From Amphibacillus xylanus NBRC 15112 (lineage in GTDB: Bacteria; Bacillota; Bacilli; Bacillales; Amphibacillaceae), in contig NC_018704.1 in assembly GCF_000307165.1 (NCBI RefSeq), forward strand, positions 2,170,001 through 2,234,000: a stretch of DNA of 64,000 bases. Reading direction: 5' to 3'. The position numbers and the translations under genes were made by a program. Positions 52,109 through 62,667 of this stretch are shown here, one piece after another. Under the pieces are notes generated by a model. It was given only the letters and a program-made list of their open reading frames with translations. It was not told the origin of the DNA and ran no database searches. How positions within the stretch are numbered: position 1 is the stretch's first letter; every line of letters starts with the position of its first letter.

Positions 52109-54799
52109 TTAATTAATTCTACTAATTCCTGTCCGTCTTTTCGTAATAAACACGATTGCTAAACCAGTTGTAATTAAGATTACACCAATAAATATTGTAC
52201 TAAACAATCCAGTTGCGGTTTCTGGAAGACGCTGTCCATTATCTGCATCTTTCGTCGATTCATCAGATTTTCCTTCATCATCAGTAGTTGGTTCATCTAC
52301 CTCTTCTGGTGTTGTCTCATCATCGTCTACTTGTACTGGATCTTCATCTGTTGGCGTTGTTTCCTCACCATCTCCTGGCACTACTTCTTCTTCGTCACCT
52401 GGTATTGTTGGGTCATTATCATCAATGTCAACTACTTTAGTTAATACAATATTATCAACCAATATATCATGTTCTATATTTGGTATTTGATTTGTACCAT
52501 CACCACCAAAGGAGAAGCCAAATTTTGTATCCGGATCCGTTACCTCTGTCATCGTAAACTCATATTGATAAGTTGTCCACTCATCGTTTAAATCAATCTT
52601 TGTATCAAAATACTTTGTATAGTTAGTTTTATGCTCCATATGGAAAAGGATCGGTCTTTCGATCGTTGACTTTGCATCAAAGGACACTTGATAAGTTTCA
52701 CCTTGTTCTAAATTAACACCTAATTGATATAATTGAATCGCCCATGTATCGTATCCAACATCAGTAATATTAACCTTGAAATGTCCATTCTCATCTACGC
52801 TAAATTTTGCTTCTGAATGATTAAATTCAGTTGACCAATGAGCTAGACTATCAAAAATACCATTTTTAATTAAGTTATTTTCAATACCGTCCCATTCTAA
52901 AACTCTCGTCAATTCAACATTGTCAAGGTATACATTTTCGTTACTTCCACCTAGATTGAATTGGAGTTCAACATTATTGCCTGTCTCTACTTCTACATCA
53001 AAATAGATCTCGTATTGTTTTGTCTCTTCATTAATCTTAACTATTTGGTCTGTGATCAAATCTCCATTAGAAGTAACAAGCGTTACATTAATATTTCTAG
53101 GCGCGTCTGCACTTGCATCAAATACTAATTGATAACTATTGTCCTTTTCAAGATTAATTTCTGTTTGGACTAATTGAATTGATTCCGGCTTATCTCCACC
53201 ATTATTTATGTGAGCGTCGAATCTTCTTTCAAGTACTTTGCTACCAATATATTTGTCTGCATCTGCACTACTATCAGTTCTGAACTCCCAGAAGCTCATT
53301 CTGCCTTTCCCTTGATCAAACGTGCCATTGTAAATATAGTTACCAGTTGGCAATGGTGACCTTGGCTCAAATACTGGATCCGTATCTGGTGCATCTGCTA
53401 TTTTCTCTAATTTAATATCACTAAGCCAGATATCCGAATCCTCTAATCCCATATTAAATTCATATCTTGCACTTAAATCTGTTCGTTCAGGCATTACAAA
53501 TTCAAATTGATAATCTTCCCACTGTGTTGATAGTGTTATTGGATTTTGTTTTGAGTAATCTGAGTAACCTCTAGACGCACCACCACCTAGCTTAACAATC
53601 ATATTTCTTTCAGTTTCCGCTTTTGCTTTAAAGGAGGCTCTATATGTTGCGCCCTTCTCTAATGGAATTGGATCTTGAATTAATTGAACACCATAGTCAA
53701 CAGTACCACCACTATGAATCCCTACGTGTAGATTACCATCCTCAACATTTAATGTTGCACTACCACCTGGTCCTTCAGCATATGTCCAATAAGCTGTATT
53801 AGTAACCCCGTCAATACCACCAACTTCAGGACTATCAATATTAAAGTTGCCATTGTAAACATAGTTTCCATCTTCTAAAGGAGCTCGTCCTGCCCCAACA
53901 TCTTCCGGTAATTCTGGCTTTTCTCGTATTGGATATTCATCCTTTTGATAGACTCTTACATAATCGACAACCATTTGTTGTGGTAATTTTGTAGTGTCAT
54001 CTGGATTACCTGGCCATCCACCACCAACTGAAATATTTAATATTAAGAAAAAGTCTTGATCAAATGGTGCCGGATAGGTAAACTCATCTGCATTACTTGG
54101 GTGCTTCGAATGCCAGTTATTCGCTGTATGGTACAACTCATTATTAATATACCAACGAATCTCTCCTGGTTCCCACTCAAGTGTATATAAATAAAAGTCA
54201 TCAGAAAATTTCTTGCCACCTTTTAATTCATATGTGCCTTGTGACTCACCTTTAGGATCTCCGTAATGAATGTTCGCATGTACCTTATGTGGTTCATGTC
54301 CTAAAAGTTCCATAATGTCAATTTCGCCACCTACTGGCCACGTACCATACAAAGGTTCATCTTCTGGCATCATCCAGATCGCAGGCCACATACCTTGACC
54401 TTCTGGCATCTTTGCTCGTACTTCAATTTTTCCATATGTCCATGTTTGTTTGCCTTTAGTAATTAACTTAGAGGAGGTATAGTTATATGTCTCACCATTA
54501 GGCTCAGTAATTTCTTCTTCACGAGCTTCAATTACCAAGTATCCATCTTTAACCCATGCATTTTTATCAGTGTAAGATTGGATTTCTTGGTTGTACCTTC
54601 CGTTTTCAGGATGGTCAAAGCTCCAATTGTTCATATCAATTTCATCACCATCAAATTCATCACTCCATACTAGCTTCCAATCATCATGACTTTTTTCATC
54701 TTCTGTTAAGTCATTCGCTAAGATCGTCGTTACATTTAAATTGGTCACTATAAGGATCAAGCTTAGGTAACAAACTACAAATCTCTTAAACAATTTCAC
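52109..54799 (-). CDS. Cell-wall-anchored GH16 endo-beta-1,3-glucanase with three carbohydrate-binding modules
   Basis: An 896-residue secreted enzyme. After a signal peptide (about 1-28) comes a GH16 domain (about 40-287) with the catalytic motif EIDIME (E159, D161, E164), of the laminarinase/lichenase type. Three CBM4/9-like modules follow (about 310-470, 485-635 and 645-795), each with LEKGATYRASFKAKA-like strands. Then come an acidic E/D/T/P spacer (about 800-855), LPETA (858-862), a membrane helix and a KRR tail, as for sortase substrates, although the motif ends in Ala not Gly. It probably cuts beta-1,3 or mixed glucans at the cell surface. An AGCGCT operator lies upstream. Confidence 0.92.
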   Translation of the reverse strand: MKLFKRFVVCYLSLILIVTNLNVTTILANDLTEDEKSHDDWKLVWSDEFDGDEIDMNNWSFDHPENGRYNQEIQSYTDKNAWVKDGYLVIEAREEEITEPNGETYNYTSSKLITKGKQTWTYGKIEVRAKMPEGQGMWPAIWMMPEDEPLYGTWPVGGEIDIMELLGHEPHKVHANIHYGDPKGESQGTYELKGGKKFSDDFYLYTLEWEPGEIRWYINNELYHTANNWHSKHPSNADEFTYPAPFDQDFFLILNISVGGGWPGNPDDTTKLPQQMVVDYVRVYQKDEYPIREKPELPEDVGAGRAPLEDGNYVYNGNFNIDSPEVGGIDGVTNTAYWTYAEGPGGSATLNVEDGNLHVGIHSGGTVDYGVQLIQDPIPLEKGATYRASFKAKAETERNMIVKLGGGASRGYSDYSKQNPITLSTQWEDYQFEFVMPERTDLSARYEFNMGLEDSDIWLSDIKLEKIADAPDTDPVFEPRSPLPTGNYIYNGTFDQGKGRMSFWEFRTDSSADADKYIGSKVLERRFDAHINNGGDKPESIQLVQTEINLEKDNSYQLVFDASADAPRNINVTLVTSNGDLITDQIVKINEETKQYEIYFDVEVETGNNVELQFNLGGSNENVYLDNVELTRVLEWDGIENNLIKNGIFDSLAHWSTEFNHSEAKFSVDENGHFKVNITDVGYDTWAIQLYQLGVNLEQGETYQVSFDAKSTIERPILFHMEHKTNYTKYFDTKIDLNDEWTTYQYEFTMTEVTDPDTKFGFSFGGDGTNQIPNIEHDILVDNIVLTKVVDIDDNDPTIPGDEEEVVPGDGEETTPTDEDPVQVDDDETTPEEVDEPTTDDEGKSDESTKDADNGQRLPETATGLFSTIFIGVILITTGLAIVFITKRRTGISRIN

Positions 54800-54928
54800 T
54801 ATTTAATTTCCTCCTTAAATAATTGTTTACTATAAAACAAGATAAAACTTTTATTATCACCTCCAAATAACCTACTGATTGAGAAATAAATTCTACAAAC
54901 ACGGTTAGTTATTATTAAAATTTAAAAA

Positions 54929-54942
54929 CGAAAGCGCTTGCA
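54929..54942. promoter_or_regulatory. AGCGCT-centred operator upstream of the GH16 gene
   Basis: CGAAAGCGCTTGCA lies 130 bp before the GH16 start. It resembles three further sites at 55161, 62652 and 62817. The centre suits a LacI-family regulator (local, 57302-58324) or CcpA. Confidence 0.7.
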
Positions 54943-55160
54943 ATTTATTATAAATATAGTTATAATTTTTGTCAATTAGAATTATAGATTTTGGCGGGTG
55001 ATTTATAGATCTCTTTCGTTTTATTTTATTTCCTTGAATAATTTTGGGGGTATTTTTGTTGTTATAACAACTTTTTAGCACCTTTATCAATAATGTTGCT
55101 CGCTATATTTAAAATTTATCACGAAGTATCCGTTGTAGTGTGTAAAATGTTATTTATTAT

Positions 55161-55174
55161 CGAAAGCGCTTTTT
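55161..55174. promoter_or_regulatory. AGCGCT-centred operator upstream of the chemoreceptor gene
   Basis: CGAAAGCGCTTTTT, 39 bp ahead of the chemoreceptor start. The 413-bp gap 54800-55212 between the divergent GH16 and chemoreceptor genes otherwise holds AT-rich DNA with no gene that I can support. Confidence 0.7.
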
Positions 55175-55212
55175 ATAATATTGTTTTTCCAATACAAAAT
55201 TCATAGTGGGAT

Positions 55213-57003
55213 GTGTTTAATTTGTTCAAATGGTCTAATAGGAATTTAACATTTAAATACGGATTAGTTTTTGCTTTTACTGTTTCTTTATTTGTTATCT
55301 CAGCGATACTTATTAATCTACTATTGTTCAATACGCGTGATGAAGTATCAAAAATGAACCAAAGTACTGAGAATGCTGTGAAATTATATGAGATGGAATT
55401 ATTAATTCAAGGTAGGTATTCCATATTAGGACAACATATTGTTTCACCAACCAATTATACAGTGAGTGAATTTGAAGACTCGATTGAGAAGTTTAATACT
55501 TACTTAGAGGAGATACAACCTTTTATCGATTCAGAACAGAAAGAATATTTAATCGATACTGTACTTGAGAACGATCAAGAGATTATTGAAAGTTTTTATG
55601 AATATTCAGAACTAAGAAGTGATGAAACAACAGCAAATATCAATAGAAGAATTTACGAAAATGCACGACGTAATTATCAACAGAGTGCCTTTTCACTAAA
55701 TCAGTTACGGGAAATTTTCGAACAAGAACGATTAAATTCTATCGAGCGTACTACAAATAGCTTTATGCGTACGAATCAGATTTTAATTTATTCAATTGTA
55801 ATCTCAATTATATTTGGCGTGATCACATTAATATTAGTAAGCAAAAATATTAAAAAACGGTTATCAAATATCATAGATTTTAGCGAAAGAATTAAGAGAG
55901 GGGATCTATCTTCCAATAACCTCGACACAAAAGGTAATGATGAGTTTTCAAAAATATCTACCGCTTTAAATACAATGAAAATTGGCATTGAGAAGATCTT
56001 AGCAGATATTTATTCAGTATCAAACAACATTAGCATCAACAGTCTTGATATTGAAAATTCAACTACATTTTTAAAAGGTGTGAGCGAGGATGTCTCGGAT
56101 ACTTTAAGCGAATTAATAACTATCGTAGAGCAACAATCCGCTTCTATAGTTGAGATATCTGATACAAATACTAACTTTAATGAAAAAGTAAATACAATTG
56201 GTCAACTCAGTGTAGTTATGAAAGAAGCCTCTCATGATGTAGCAGTTGAAGCAAGAGAAGGTATATCATTAATGAATATGACAGTGAACAATATTAGTTC
56301 CGTTAACCAAACTGTTGGTAATACTGTTAACAAGGTTAATGATTTAGTTGATCGAGCAAAAGATATTTCACAGATTACTGCACTAGTTAATAAAGTAGCA
56401 GATAAAACAAATTTACTCGCACTAAACGCTTCTATTGAAGCCGCGAGAGCAGGTGAATATGGCAGAGGATTTGCCGTAGTAGCAGAAGAGATTCGTAATT
56501 TATCAAATGAAGTAAATCAGTCAATAAACAATATCAATATCATTACTGAAGGTATTCAAAAAGAAGCAAATGCAGTTAAAACAGTACTAATATCTTCAAA
56601 TGAAACAACAAGACAAGAACAAAAGAAATTAGAAGACAATATCGCTAGCCTATTGAAGATTGACCATTCTATAACTGATCTTGTTACAAGTATCGATAAC
56701 ATCTCTGAATCTATCAAAACGATGACAACAGAAAGTGATATTATTAACACATCACTAGATGATTTAACTGCTTTATCTGATAAAACGACGAAACATATCA
56801 ATGAGACAAGTAAAGCAATATTTGATCAACATAAAGTAATCGATCAAATTGATAATCACTCTAATGATCTATTTCTTGCTGCAAATAAGTTAGATGATAC
56901 GATGAACCATTTTACCGTTGAAACTAAAGTAGCTTCTGATCAAATTGAGGATGAAGTAATATTAGAGCCTGAGCAACCCGAGGAATCGGCTGTTGCTAGC
57001 TAA
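55213..57003 (+). CDS. Methyl-accepting chemotaxis protein
   Basis: A 596-residue transmembrane chemoreceptor. It has TM1 (about 14-36), an extracytoplasmic helical sensor (about 37-190, four-helix-bundle type), TM2 (about 191-212), a HAMP domain (to about 265), and a long cytoplasmic coiled coil. The signalling tip is recognised from [23 protein letters not shown] and [15 protein letters not shown] near 395-430. It probably steers cells to sugars released by the neighbouring glucanase. The start GTG at 55213 has only GTGGGAT ahead; a TTG at 55222 is possible. Ends EEPQPEE-like with a SAVAS tail, without a clear CheR tether. Confidence 0.92.
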   Translation: MFNLFKWSNRNLTFKYGLVFAFTVSLFVISAILINLLLFNTRDEVSKMNQSTENAVKLYEMELLIQGRYSILGQHIVSPTNYTVSEFEDSIEKFNTYLEEIQPFIDSEQKEYLIDTVLENDQEIIESFYEYSELRSDETTANINRRIYENARRNYQQSAFSLNQLREIFEQERLNSIERTTNSFMRTNQILIYSIVISIIFGVITLILVSKNIKKRLSNIIDFSERIKRGDLSSNNLDTKGNDEFSKISTALNTMKIGIEKILADIYSVSNNISINSLDIENSTTFLKGVSEDVSDTLSELITIVEQQSASIVEISDTNTNFNEKVNTIGQLSVVMKEASHDVAVEAREGISLMNMTVNNISSVNQTVGNTVNKVNDLVDRAKDISQITALVNKVADKTNLLALNASIEAARAGEYGRGFAVVAEEIRNLSNEVNQSINNINIITEGIQKEANAVKTVLISSNETTRQEQKKLEDNIASLLKIDHSITDLVTSIDNISESIKTMTTESDIINTSLDDLTALSDKTTKHINETSKAIFDQHKVIDQIDNHSNDLFLAANKLDDTMNHFTVETKVASDQIEDEVILEPEQPEESAVAS

Positions 57004-57077
57004 AGACCAGATATATTTTTTAGCTCTACTTAGACGTAGAATCAAAAGCAATTTGATCGTAAAGTAAAACAAGATGT

Positions 57078-57118
57078 AGGTCAGCTATTTAAATTATTTA
57101 GCTGACCTGACCCTTTTT
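57078..57118 (+). terminator. Intrinsic terminator of the chemoreceptor gene
   Basis: AGGTCAGCTA, an 11-nt loop, TAGCTGACCT and then CCCTTTTT. Confidence 0.85.
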
Positions 57119-57162
57119 GTGATCTATTGATAACAATAACTACACTTACTCTACTGATAAAA

Positions 57163-57198
57163 TAAAAAAGCACAAACCTAATAATTTAGATTTGTACT
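57163..57198 (-). terminator. Probable terminator of the lacI-family gene
   Basis: On the minus strand AGTACAAATCTAA, a short loop, TTAGGTTTGTGCT and TTTTTTA. It lies about 100 bp after the regulator stop. Confidence 0.75.
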
Positions 57199-57301
57199 AT
57201 TTAATCAGTATAGAAGAATCGGGTAATTTAATCATTACCGAATGACGCTCAGGTATGGCAGTTTGAATAATTTAAACCTTTAGATCATCTTATAAATGAT
57301 A

Positions 57302-58324
57302 TTAATTGATACTTTTTGTAGATTCCCTAACGATTAACTCCACAGGCAGCACCACAGCTGTGTATTCGCCTGTATATTCGTCGTCTTTTTGATTGATTTG
57401 ATTAATTAATACATCAGCCGCTCTCCTACCCATTAACTCCTTATTTTGGCAGACTGTCGTTAATGCAGGGGTAATATGTTGAGCAAGTTCTATATCATCA
57501 AAACCGACTATCGAGATATCGTCAGGTACGGAAAGCCCTGCATCTCTAATGGCTTTAATCGCTCCAACAGCTACCGTATCACTAGAGGCAAAAACCGCTG
57601 TTGGTATATCATCTAAGGATAATAATTTTTTCATTGCAGTATAGCCACTTTCATATGAGAAATGACTTCCGCTCTCAATGTAGGATTCATTGATCGGTAT
57701 ACCATATTTATCTAAAGCTAACTTGTAGCCTTTTATCCTCTCTTTACCAGCAAATGACCCAGCTGTCTCCGCTATATGAGCAATTTTCCTATGTCCTAAT
57801 GAATATAAATGTTCAATAACTAATTCGCTTCCATATAGGTTATTACTATAAATAACGTTAGTTTTGTGACTGTATACATCTAATACAACATTAGGCAAAT
57901 CTGATTCTATTAGCTTTAACACTTCAGGATCATCAAAATCAGAACAAACAATAATGACACCGTCAACACCACGGTAATACGCATGGTCAATATAACTCTT
58001 TTTCTCATTACCAATGTATCTATTTAAAAATACTAAATCGAAGCCAAACTTCTCGGCCCTCTCTTTAAAACCTTCAATTACCGCACTAAAGAAAGGGTGC
58101 TTCATTCCTAGACCTAAATCTTCAGTAAAGATTACCCCTAAAGTAAATGATTTTTTCATCGTTAAAGATCTAGCAATAGAGTTTGGATAATAACCTATTC
58201 TATTTGCTTCTTCAATGATTAATTTCTTAGTCTTCTCACTTACACCCGGATTATTATTCAACGCTCGCGAAACAGTCGTAATTGAATAGCCTGTTTTTCT
58301 CGCCAAATCATAAATCGTCACCAA
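57302..58324 (-). CDS. LacI-family transcription repressor of the beta-glucan locus
   Basis: A 340-residue regulator. The N-terminal LacI HTH reads [20 protein letters not shown], then hinge helix [12 protein letters not shown] near 52. The periplasmic-binding-like effector domain begins with LGVIFTED. A helix-hinge with ARSL is present, as needed for minor-groove contact at a central CG, which fits the AGCGCT operators found around this locus. It probably senses a glucan-derived oligosaccharide. The start may be TTG (58324) or the adjacent GTG; AAGGGG lies upstream. Confidence 0.9.
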   Translation of the reverse strand: MVTIYDLARKTGYSITTVSRALNNNPGVSEKTKKLIIEEANRIGYYPNSIARSLTMKKSFTLGVIFTEDLGLGMKHPFFSAVIEGFKERAEKFGFDLVFLNRYIGNEKKSYIDHAYYRGVDGVIIVCSDFDDPEVLKLIESDLPNVVLDVYSHKTNVIYSNNLYGSELVIEHLYSLGHRKIAHIAETAGSFAGKERIKGYKLALDKYGIPINESYIESGSHFSYESGYTAMKKLLSLDDIPTAVFASSDTVAVGAIKAIRDAGLSVPDDISIVGFDDIELAQHITPALTTVCQNKELMGRRAADVLINQINQKDDEYTGEYTAVVLPVELIVRESTKSIN

Positions 58325-58541
58325 TGCTATTTCCCCTTCTATATGATACTATTCTTTTTAAATTCTTAATGCTTTTTAAAGTTTAGGACTTTTATATCTC
58401 CTCATACTGATCCAGTATAATTATTTCTATATTTATTATACGACAAAATACTACTTATATCACTCAAAACCAATTGCAAGCACAACAATAACTACATTTT
58501 CTTTCACCGACATGAGCTAAAGTTAACTTAAGATTTACCAT

Positions 58542-59144
58542 TCATTTTTGATCGTACTTAATAAATATCCGATAATTTGTACCCAGTAAAACAAATGCAA
58601 TAACACTCACACCTAAAACTAAGAATACTTTAGGCAACTCAATAAAAACAATGTAGTAGACCAATAACCAAATGATTTGAATAATTGTATGAAGTGGTTT
58701 TGAAAACACCATTCCAAGTGCTACCTTAATGTATTGGATTGTCTTCATTTTATAATGAGCCATAATCGAAAAGACGTTAACAAATGACATGAATATCACG
58801 ATAAATGCAACAAATATAACAGAATATATATAAAAATGGATGTCTTCTGCGTAATAAAACTCAACAAACATATAGTTTACATAAATCACATAAAAAACAG
58901 CTAAATATATTAACCAGATTAAATTAGCTCTGAAAAAATCAGCCTTATAGTAACGCCAAAACAAACTGATTAGCCTTAAATCTTTTTCTCCTTTTATCCA
59001 TTGTCTAATTACAGCAAAAAGCGCAACAGTTGCAGGCATTACCCCAAAGACACCTAAGCCTAGTATCGTAAATAGAATCCATAATAAATTTAAGACAACG
59101 AACTTATAACAGATTTCAGCTACTTTATATACAACTTTCCCAAT
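58542..59144 (-). CDS. YesL-like DUF624 membrane protein with no standard start codon
   Basis: About 200 residues, five membrane helices. Translation upstream of the first ATG (59039) stays open and homologous-looking: FDIGKVVYKVAEICYKF, then NLLWILFTILGLGVFGV, followed by MPATVALFAVIRQWIKGE, the typical DUF624 N-terminal order. The true start must therefore lie near 59144. There the only candidates are an ATT (59144-59142) 7 nt after GAGG, or an ATG at 59157 that is one base out of frame through a TTTT run. So the gene either uses a rare AUU start or has a 1-bp insertion. YesL genes usually accompany sugar ABC transporters, as here. Confidence 0.6.
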   Translation of the reverse strand: MGKVVYKVAEICYKFVVLNLLWILFTILGLGVFGVMPATVALFAVIRQWIKGEKDLRLISLFWRYYKADFFRANLIWLIYLAVFYVIYVNYMFVEFYYAEDIHFYIYSVIFVAFIVIFMSFVNVFSIMAHYKMKTIQYIKVALGMVFSKPLHTIIQIIWLLVYYIVFIELPKVFLVLGVSVIAFVLLGTNYRIFIKYDQK

Positions 59145-59222
59145 ATCAAAACCTCATTTCGTAATCTATCATTATCAGTTAGATTGATTAGCTTATTAGA
59201 TTAGCTGCAATAAAAATAAATT

Positions 59223-59263
59223 TCACATTCAATATCTTTAATTTAAAAAGATACCGAATGTGA
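59223..59263 (-). terminator. Probable terminator of the sugar ABC operon
   Basis: TCACATTC-AA-TATCTTT and AAAGATA-CC-GAATGTGA pair with one internal bulge. It lies 30 nt after the permease stop. Confidence 0.7.
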
Positions 59264-59292
59264 GTATTTAAAATGTTGAATATATTCTATAT

Positions 59293-60144
59293 TTAACTTT
59301 TTACAGCACCATCGGTTAAACTCTCGATAAATAGTCTATTGAAAGATAAAAATACAACGATTAATGGGACAGTTGCCCAGAAGGTTCCTGACATAATCAT
59401 ACCATAATCCAATTGCCTTGCATCATTCAATGAGCGCAACGCTACCTGTATTGTGTGTACCGCTGGCTCGCGCAAGACCACTACCGGCCATAAGAAGTCA
59501 TTCCAAACTTGCATAAAGACAATAATACCTAAAGTTGCAAAGGCAGGTAATATCATCGGCACAACAATATTCCAGTAGATTCTAAAGTTAGAGCATCCAT
59601 CTATTTTTGCTGCTTCTACAGTTTCGTATGGCACACCATCCCTAATGTACTGTGTCATCCAAAACACACCAAATGCATTAACTAAGCCAGGAATAATTAC
59701 TGCCTTTAAGTCATTTAACCATCCCAATGTTGTGATGACATAGTATTGAGGAATTAAACCTAATTGTGTTGGTACCATCATTGTTAGTAATATAAACCCA
59801 AATAGAAATGACTTTCCTTTAAACTCTAATTTTGAAAATGCAAAGCCTGCTAACGAACAAAAAAATAAAACACCGATTGTTATCGTTGCTGATACTATAA
59901 AAGAATTGCCCATTGCACCAAAAAAGTTGATGTTGTCATTTACTTTTTTGAAGTTTTCAACTAAGTGAGCACCTGGTGTAAACGGGGGTGGGACAGCGTT
60001 TATTTCACGATTTAGCCTAGTTGCCATTACAAACATATAATAAAATGGAAATAGTGAAGCTATTGCTGCTACACTTAAAAATAGATAAACAAACATTCGC
60101 TTAATAGAAAACTTTTTGTACCCTACTTCTGGTTCTTTACTCAT
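59293..60144 (-). CDS. Carbohydrate ABC transporter permease (MalG type)
   Basis: A 283-residue inner-membrane permease with six helices. The EAA loop that docks with the ATPase is VEAAKIDGCSNFRIYWNIVVPM near 190. The QVALRSLNDARQLDYG segment near 245 is frequent in CUT1 permeases. The start is the ATG at 60144 (AAGGAGGGG upstream). It works with the permease encoded just ahead and the lipoprotein at 61255. No ATPase gene is in the window; such importers often share one MsmK/MsmX-type ATPase encoded elsewhere. Confidence 0.9.
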   Translation of the reverse strand: MSKEPEVGYKKFSIKRMFVYLFLSVAAIASLFPFYYMFVMATRLNREINAVPPPFTPGAHLVENFKKVNDNINFFGAMGNSFIVSATITIGVLFFCSLAGFAFSKLEFKGKSFLFGFILLTMMVPTQLGLIPQYYVITTLGWLNDLKAVIIPGLVNAFGVFWMTQYIRDGVPYETVEAAKIDGCSNFRIYWNIVVPMILPAFATLGIIVFMQVWNDFLWPVVVLREPAVHTIQVALRSLNDARQLDYGMIMSGTFWATVPLIVVFLSFNRLFIESLTDGAVKS

Positions 60145-60149
60145 GTTAC

Positions 60150-61073
60150 TCACCCCTCCTTAACCTTACGTGAACGTCCAACTAAGTTTGTAATTAAAAG
60201 GTTAGTTCCCGTTAATAATATAACTATAATGAAGAGGATTATTGCTGCAGCAGAAGCTGTACCAAAAGAATTATAGACAAACGCATCTCTCCAAAGATAT
60301 GAAACAATTGTTATTCCCTCTTCACGCAATCCTCTACCTAAAAATATAAATGGTTCTGTAAATAGTTGTAGCGCACCAATCGTTGAAGTAAATACTACAA
60401 AAAGTAATATTGGTTTTAGCATTGGGAGTGTAACCAATCTAATTTGTTGCATAACACTTGCTCCATCGATCTTTGCCGCCTCATACAATTCTTTAGGAAT
60501 GCTTTGCATACCCGCTAAGAAAATAATCGTATTATAACCAACCCATCTCCAAAACACCATTGTAGAAATCGCGATCTTCACCGGCCAATATGACTGACTC
60601 CATCGAATTGCCTCAATATCAAATAAGCTTAAAATATAGTTAATAAACCCAAACGGTTGATTATTAAACATAAGCCCAAATATAATCGCTACAGACACTA
60701 GAGAAGTTATATATGGTAAGAAAATAAGGGTTCTAAAAGTATTTCTAAATTTAATGAGTGCTGAGTTAAGTGCAAATGCAATTAACAACGCAATAACCAG
60801 CTGCGGTAACGTACCCATAATACCCATAATAAATGTATTTAGAATTGAAGAATAGAAAATGCGATCTCTTAAGATTAACTTAAAGTTGTCCCAACCTACA
60901 AATGTCATTGGCGTTAATCCATCCCATTTATAAAATGACAAGTAAAAACTAAATAACATTGGGAACAAGCCAAAAATTGCATACAAAATAAAGAAAGGGG
61001 AAGTAAAAATATAACCAGACAAGGCATTATATTTCTTCTCAGTTAGCTTCCTAGTCTTTATAGTCGTTTCCAT
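60150..61073 (-). CDS. Carbohydrate ABC transporter permease (MalF/LacF type)
   Basis: A 307-residue permease with six helices. It has a typical N-terminal SGYIFTSPFFILYAIFGLFPM and YLSFYKWDGLTPMTFVGWDNF segment and the EAA loop YEAAKIDGASVMQQIRLVTLP near 210. GAGGAATAAC precedes the ATG at 61073. It forms a CUT1-type importer with the next gene; its stop codon lies 5 nt from the partner start. Confidence 0.92.
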   Translation of the reverse strand: METTIKTRKLTEKKYNALSGYIFTSPFFILYAIFGLFPMLFSFYLSFYKWDGLTPMTFVGWDNFKLILRDRIFYSSILNTFIMGIMGTLPQLVIALLIAFALNSALIKFRNTFRTLIFLPYITSLVSVAIIFGLMFNNQPFGFINYILSLFDIEAIRWSQSYWPVKIAISTMVFWRWVGYNTIIFLAGMQSIPKELYEAAKIDGASVMQQIRLVTLPMLKPILLFVVFTSTIGALQLFTEPFIFLGRGLREEGITIVSYLWRDAFVYNSFGTASAAAIILFIIVILLTGTNLLITNLVGRSRKVKEG

Positions 61074-61209
61074 GTTATTCCTCCTTTTCGAAAAGCATTA
61101 AACTATCGATAAATCACACGCTACTTACCTAAGGTCCTATTGTACTCACTTATATAATTTCAGATAAACTTCTATTAATCTATCTGTTAATTACCTATAA
61201 TTTACGAAA

Positions 61210-61245
61210 TTTTGAAGGGTATGATTAAATACATACCCTTCAAAA
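61210..61245 (-). terminator. Hairpin between the binding-protein gene and the permease genes
   Basis: TTTTGAAGGGTATG, an 8-nt loop and CATACCCTTCAAAA form a perfect 14-bp stem, 10 nt after the binding-protein stop. Such intercistronic hairpins often give more binding protein than permease by partial termination or RNA protection. Confidence 0.8.
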
Positions 61246-61254
61246 GATATCATT

Positions 61255-62577
61255 TTATTGTCTATCAATAATTCCTTGAACTCGCATGAGCATATCTTCC
61301 CACTCTTGCTCTCGATCGCCACCACCAGCAATGTTATCAAGTGCTTCATAAATTTCATCACCAACTGGATAGTATGCACTACCTTTGTAGACAGGTTTTA
61401 CTGCTTTTGCAGCTTCACCAAATACCTCTGCAGTGTTAATACCACCAAAGTATGAATCTTCATAGCTCTTGAACTCTGGCATATCATAAACAGCTGGAGT
61501 TGATGGGAATAGTCCATATCCTAAGAATGCTTTATATTGTTGTTCAGGAGCAGTTAACCACTCAATAAATTTATAGGCTTCTTCTGGATGTTCGCCTTCA
61601 GCAGGTAGAGTTAAGAATGATCCACCCCAGTTACCAGCACCTTCAGGCATTGTAACAATAGACCAAATACCTTCTTCAGGACTATTATCCTTGATAACTC
61701 CCTGAATCCATGCTGGACCTAGGAATACTGCATAAGTAGCTTCGTTCATACCCGCAAACCATTCAGGTGTCCAAAGCGGTACGTCTCCTACTAATTCAGC
61801 TTCAATCAGATCTACTACATAATCGTACGCTTCTCTAATTTGAGCGTTTTCTTCTAAGATGTATTCGCCTTCAGCGTTAAAATATGTCTCTGTCGCTTGG
61901 TCACGTCTAGCGTTATATACAAGTTCACCAGAATCAGTCATTAGTTTACCAGTCTTGTCTTTAATGATTTGAGCGACTTCAGCAAAATCATCCCAAGTAC
62001 TTAGTAATTCAGATACTGCCTCAGGTGAAGAATCAAAGCCAGCTTCTTCAAAAACGTCTGTTCTGTAAAACATTACTGTTGGTCCAATATCTGTTGGTAA
62101 ACCAAATTGGAATGTATTATCTGCACTTTGACCGTTTAACCATACCCAATCAAGGTATTCCCCTTCGACATCCGCTGCACCAAAGTCATATAAGTTATAG
62201 AACTTGTCTTGCGCAGCTTTAAAACGTTCAATTCCACCCTCTTCAATCATTGCAATATCTGGTGCACCACTACCAGCAGAAACTGAGGTAAATAAATTAT
62301 CATGAACATCATTCATATCTTGATTTAATAATTTAATTGATACATGAGGATTTAATTCAACATACTCTTCAATCAGAACATCGTAACCAGTGTTTCCAAA
62401 CTCCCAAAATGTCAATTCAACTTCTGCATCATCACTACCAATTTGTTCTTCAACTACACCATTATCGGTTCCTTCATCATCAGCATTACTTGATCCTTCT
62501 TTGGAGTCACCACCACACGCAGCTAATAATCCAATTACCAATACAACCATCAATATAAGCTTCCAATATCTTTTCAC
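61255..62577 (-). CDS. Sugar ABC transporter substrate-binding lipoprotein
   Basis: A 440-residue extracellular solute-binding protein, family 1 (MalE-like). The lipoprotein signal is KRYWKLILMVVLVIGLLAAC with the lipobox LAAC and then GGDSKEGSS. The mature part starts with VELTFWEFGN, and GAPDIAMIEEGGIERF near 115 and EEAYKFIEWLTAPEQQ near 360 are typical. The start is GTG at 62577 (GGGAGGG 10 nt upstream), because the upstream frame has no fitting site. It delivers the sugar, probably a glucan oligomer, to the two permeases. An AGCGCT operator lies 75 bp ahead. Confidence 0.93.
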   Translation of the reverse strand: MKRYWKLILMVVLVIGLLAACGGDSKEGSSNADDEGTDNGVVEEQIGSDDAEVELTFWEFGNTGYDVLIEEYVELNPHVSIKLLNQDMNDVHDNLFTSVSAGSGAPDIAMIEEGGIERFKAAQDKFYNLYDFGAADVEGEYLDWVWLNGQSADNTFQFGLPTDIGPTVMFYRTDVFEEAGFDSSPEAVSELLSTWDDFAEVAQIIKDKTGKLMTDSGELVYNARRDQATETYFNAEGEYILEENAQIREAYDYVVDLIEAELVGDVPLWTPEWFAGMNEATYAVFLGPAWIQGVIKDNSPEEGIWSIVTMPEGAGNWGGSFLTLPAEGEHPEEAYKFIEWLTAPEQQYKAFLGYGLFPSTPAVYDMPEFKSYEDSYFGGINTAEVFGEAAKAVKPVYKGSAYYPVGDEIYEALDNIAGGGDREQEWEDMLMRVQGIIDRQ

Positions 62578-62651
62578 TTTATCAAAACCCTCCCTTTTTA
62601 ATTTCAATAACCCAAATGAATCAAAAAGCATTAATAACCTTTATTTTCTTG

Positions 62652-62667
62652 AAAAGCGCTTTCGTTT
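62652..62667. promoter_or_regulatory. AGCGCT-centred operator upstream of the binding-protein gene
   Basis: AAAAGCGCTTTCGTTT, 75 bp before the GTG of the binding-protein gene. Confidence 0.72.
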
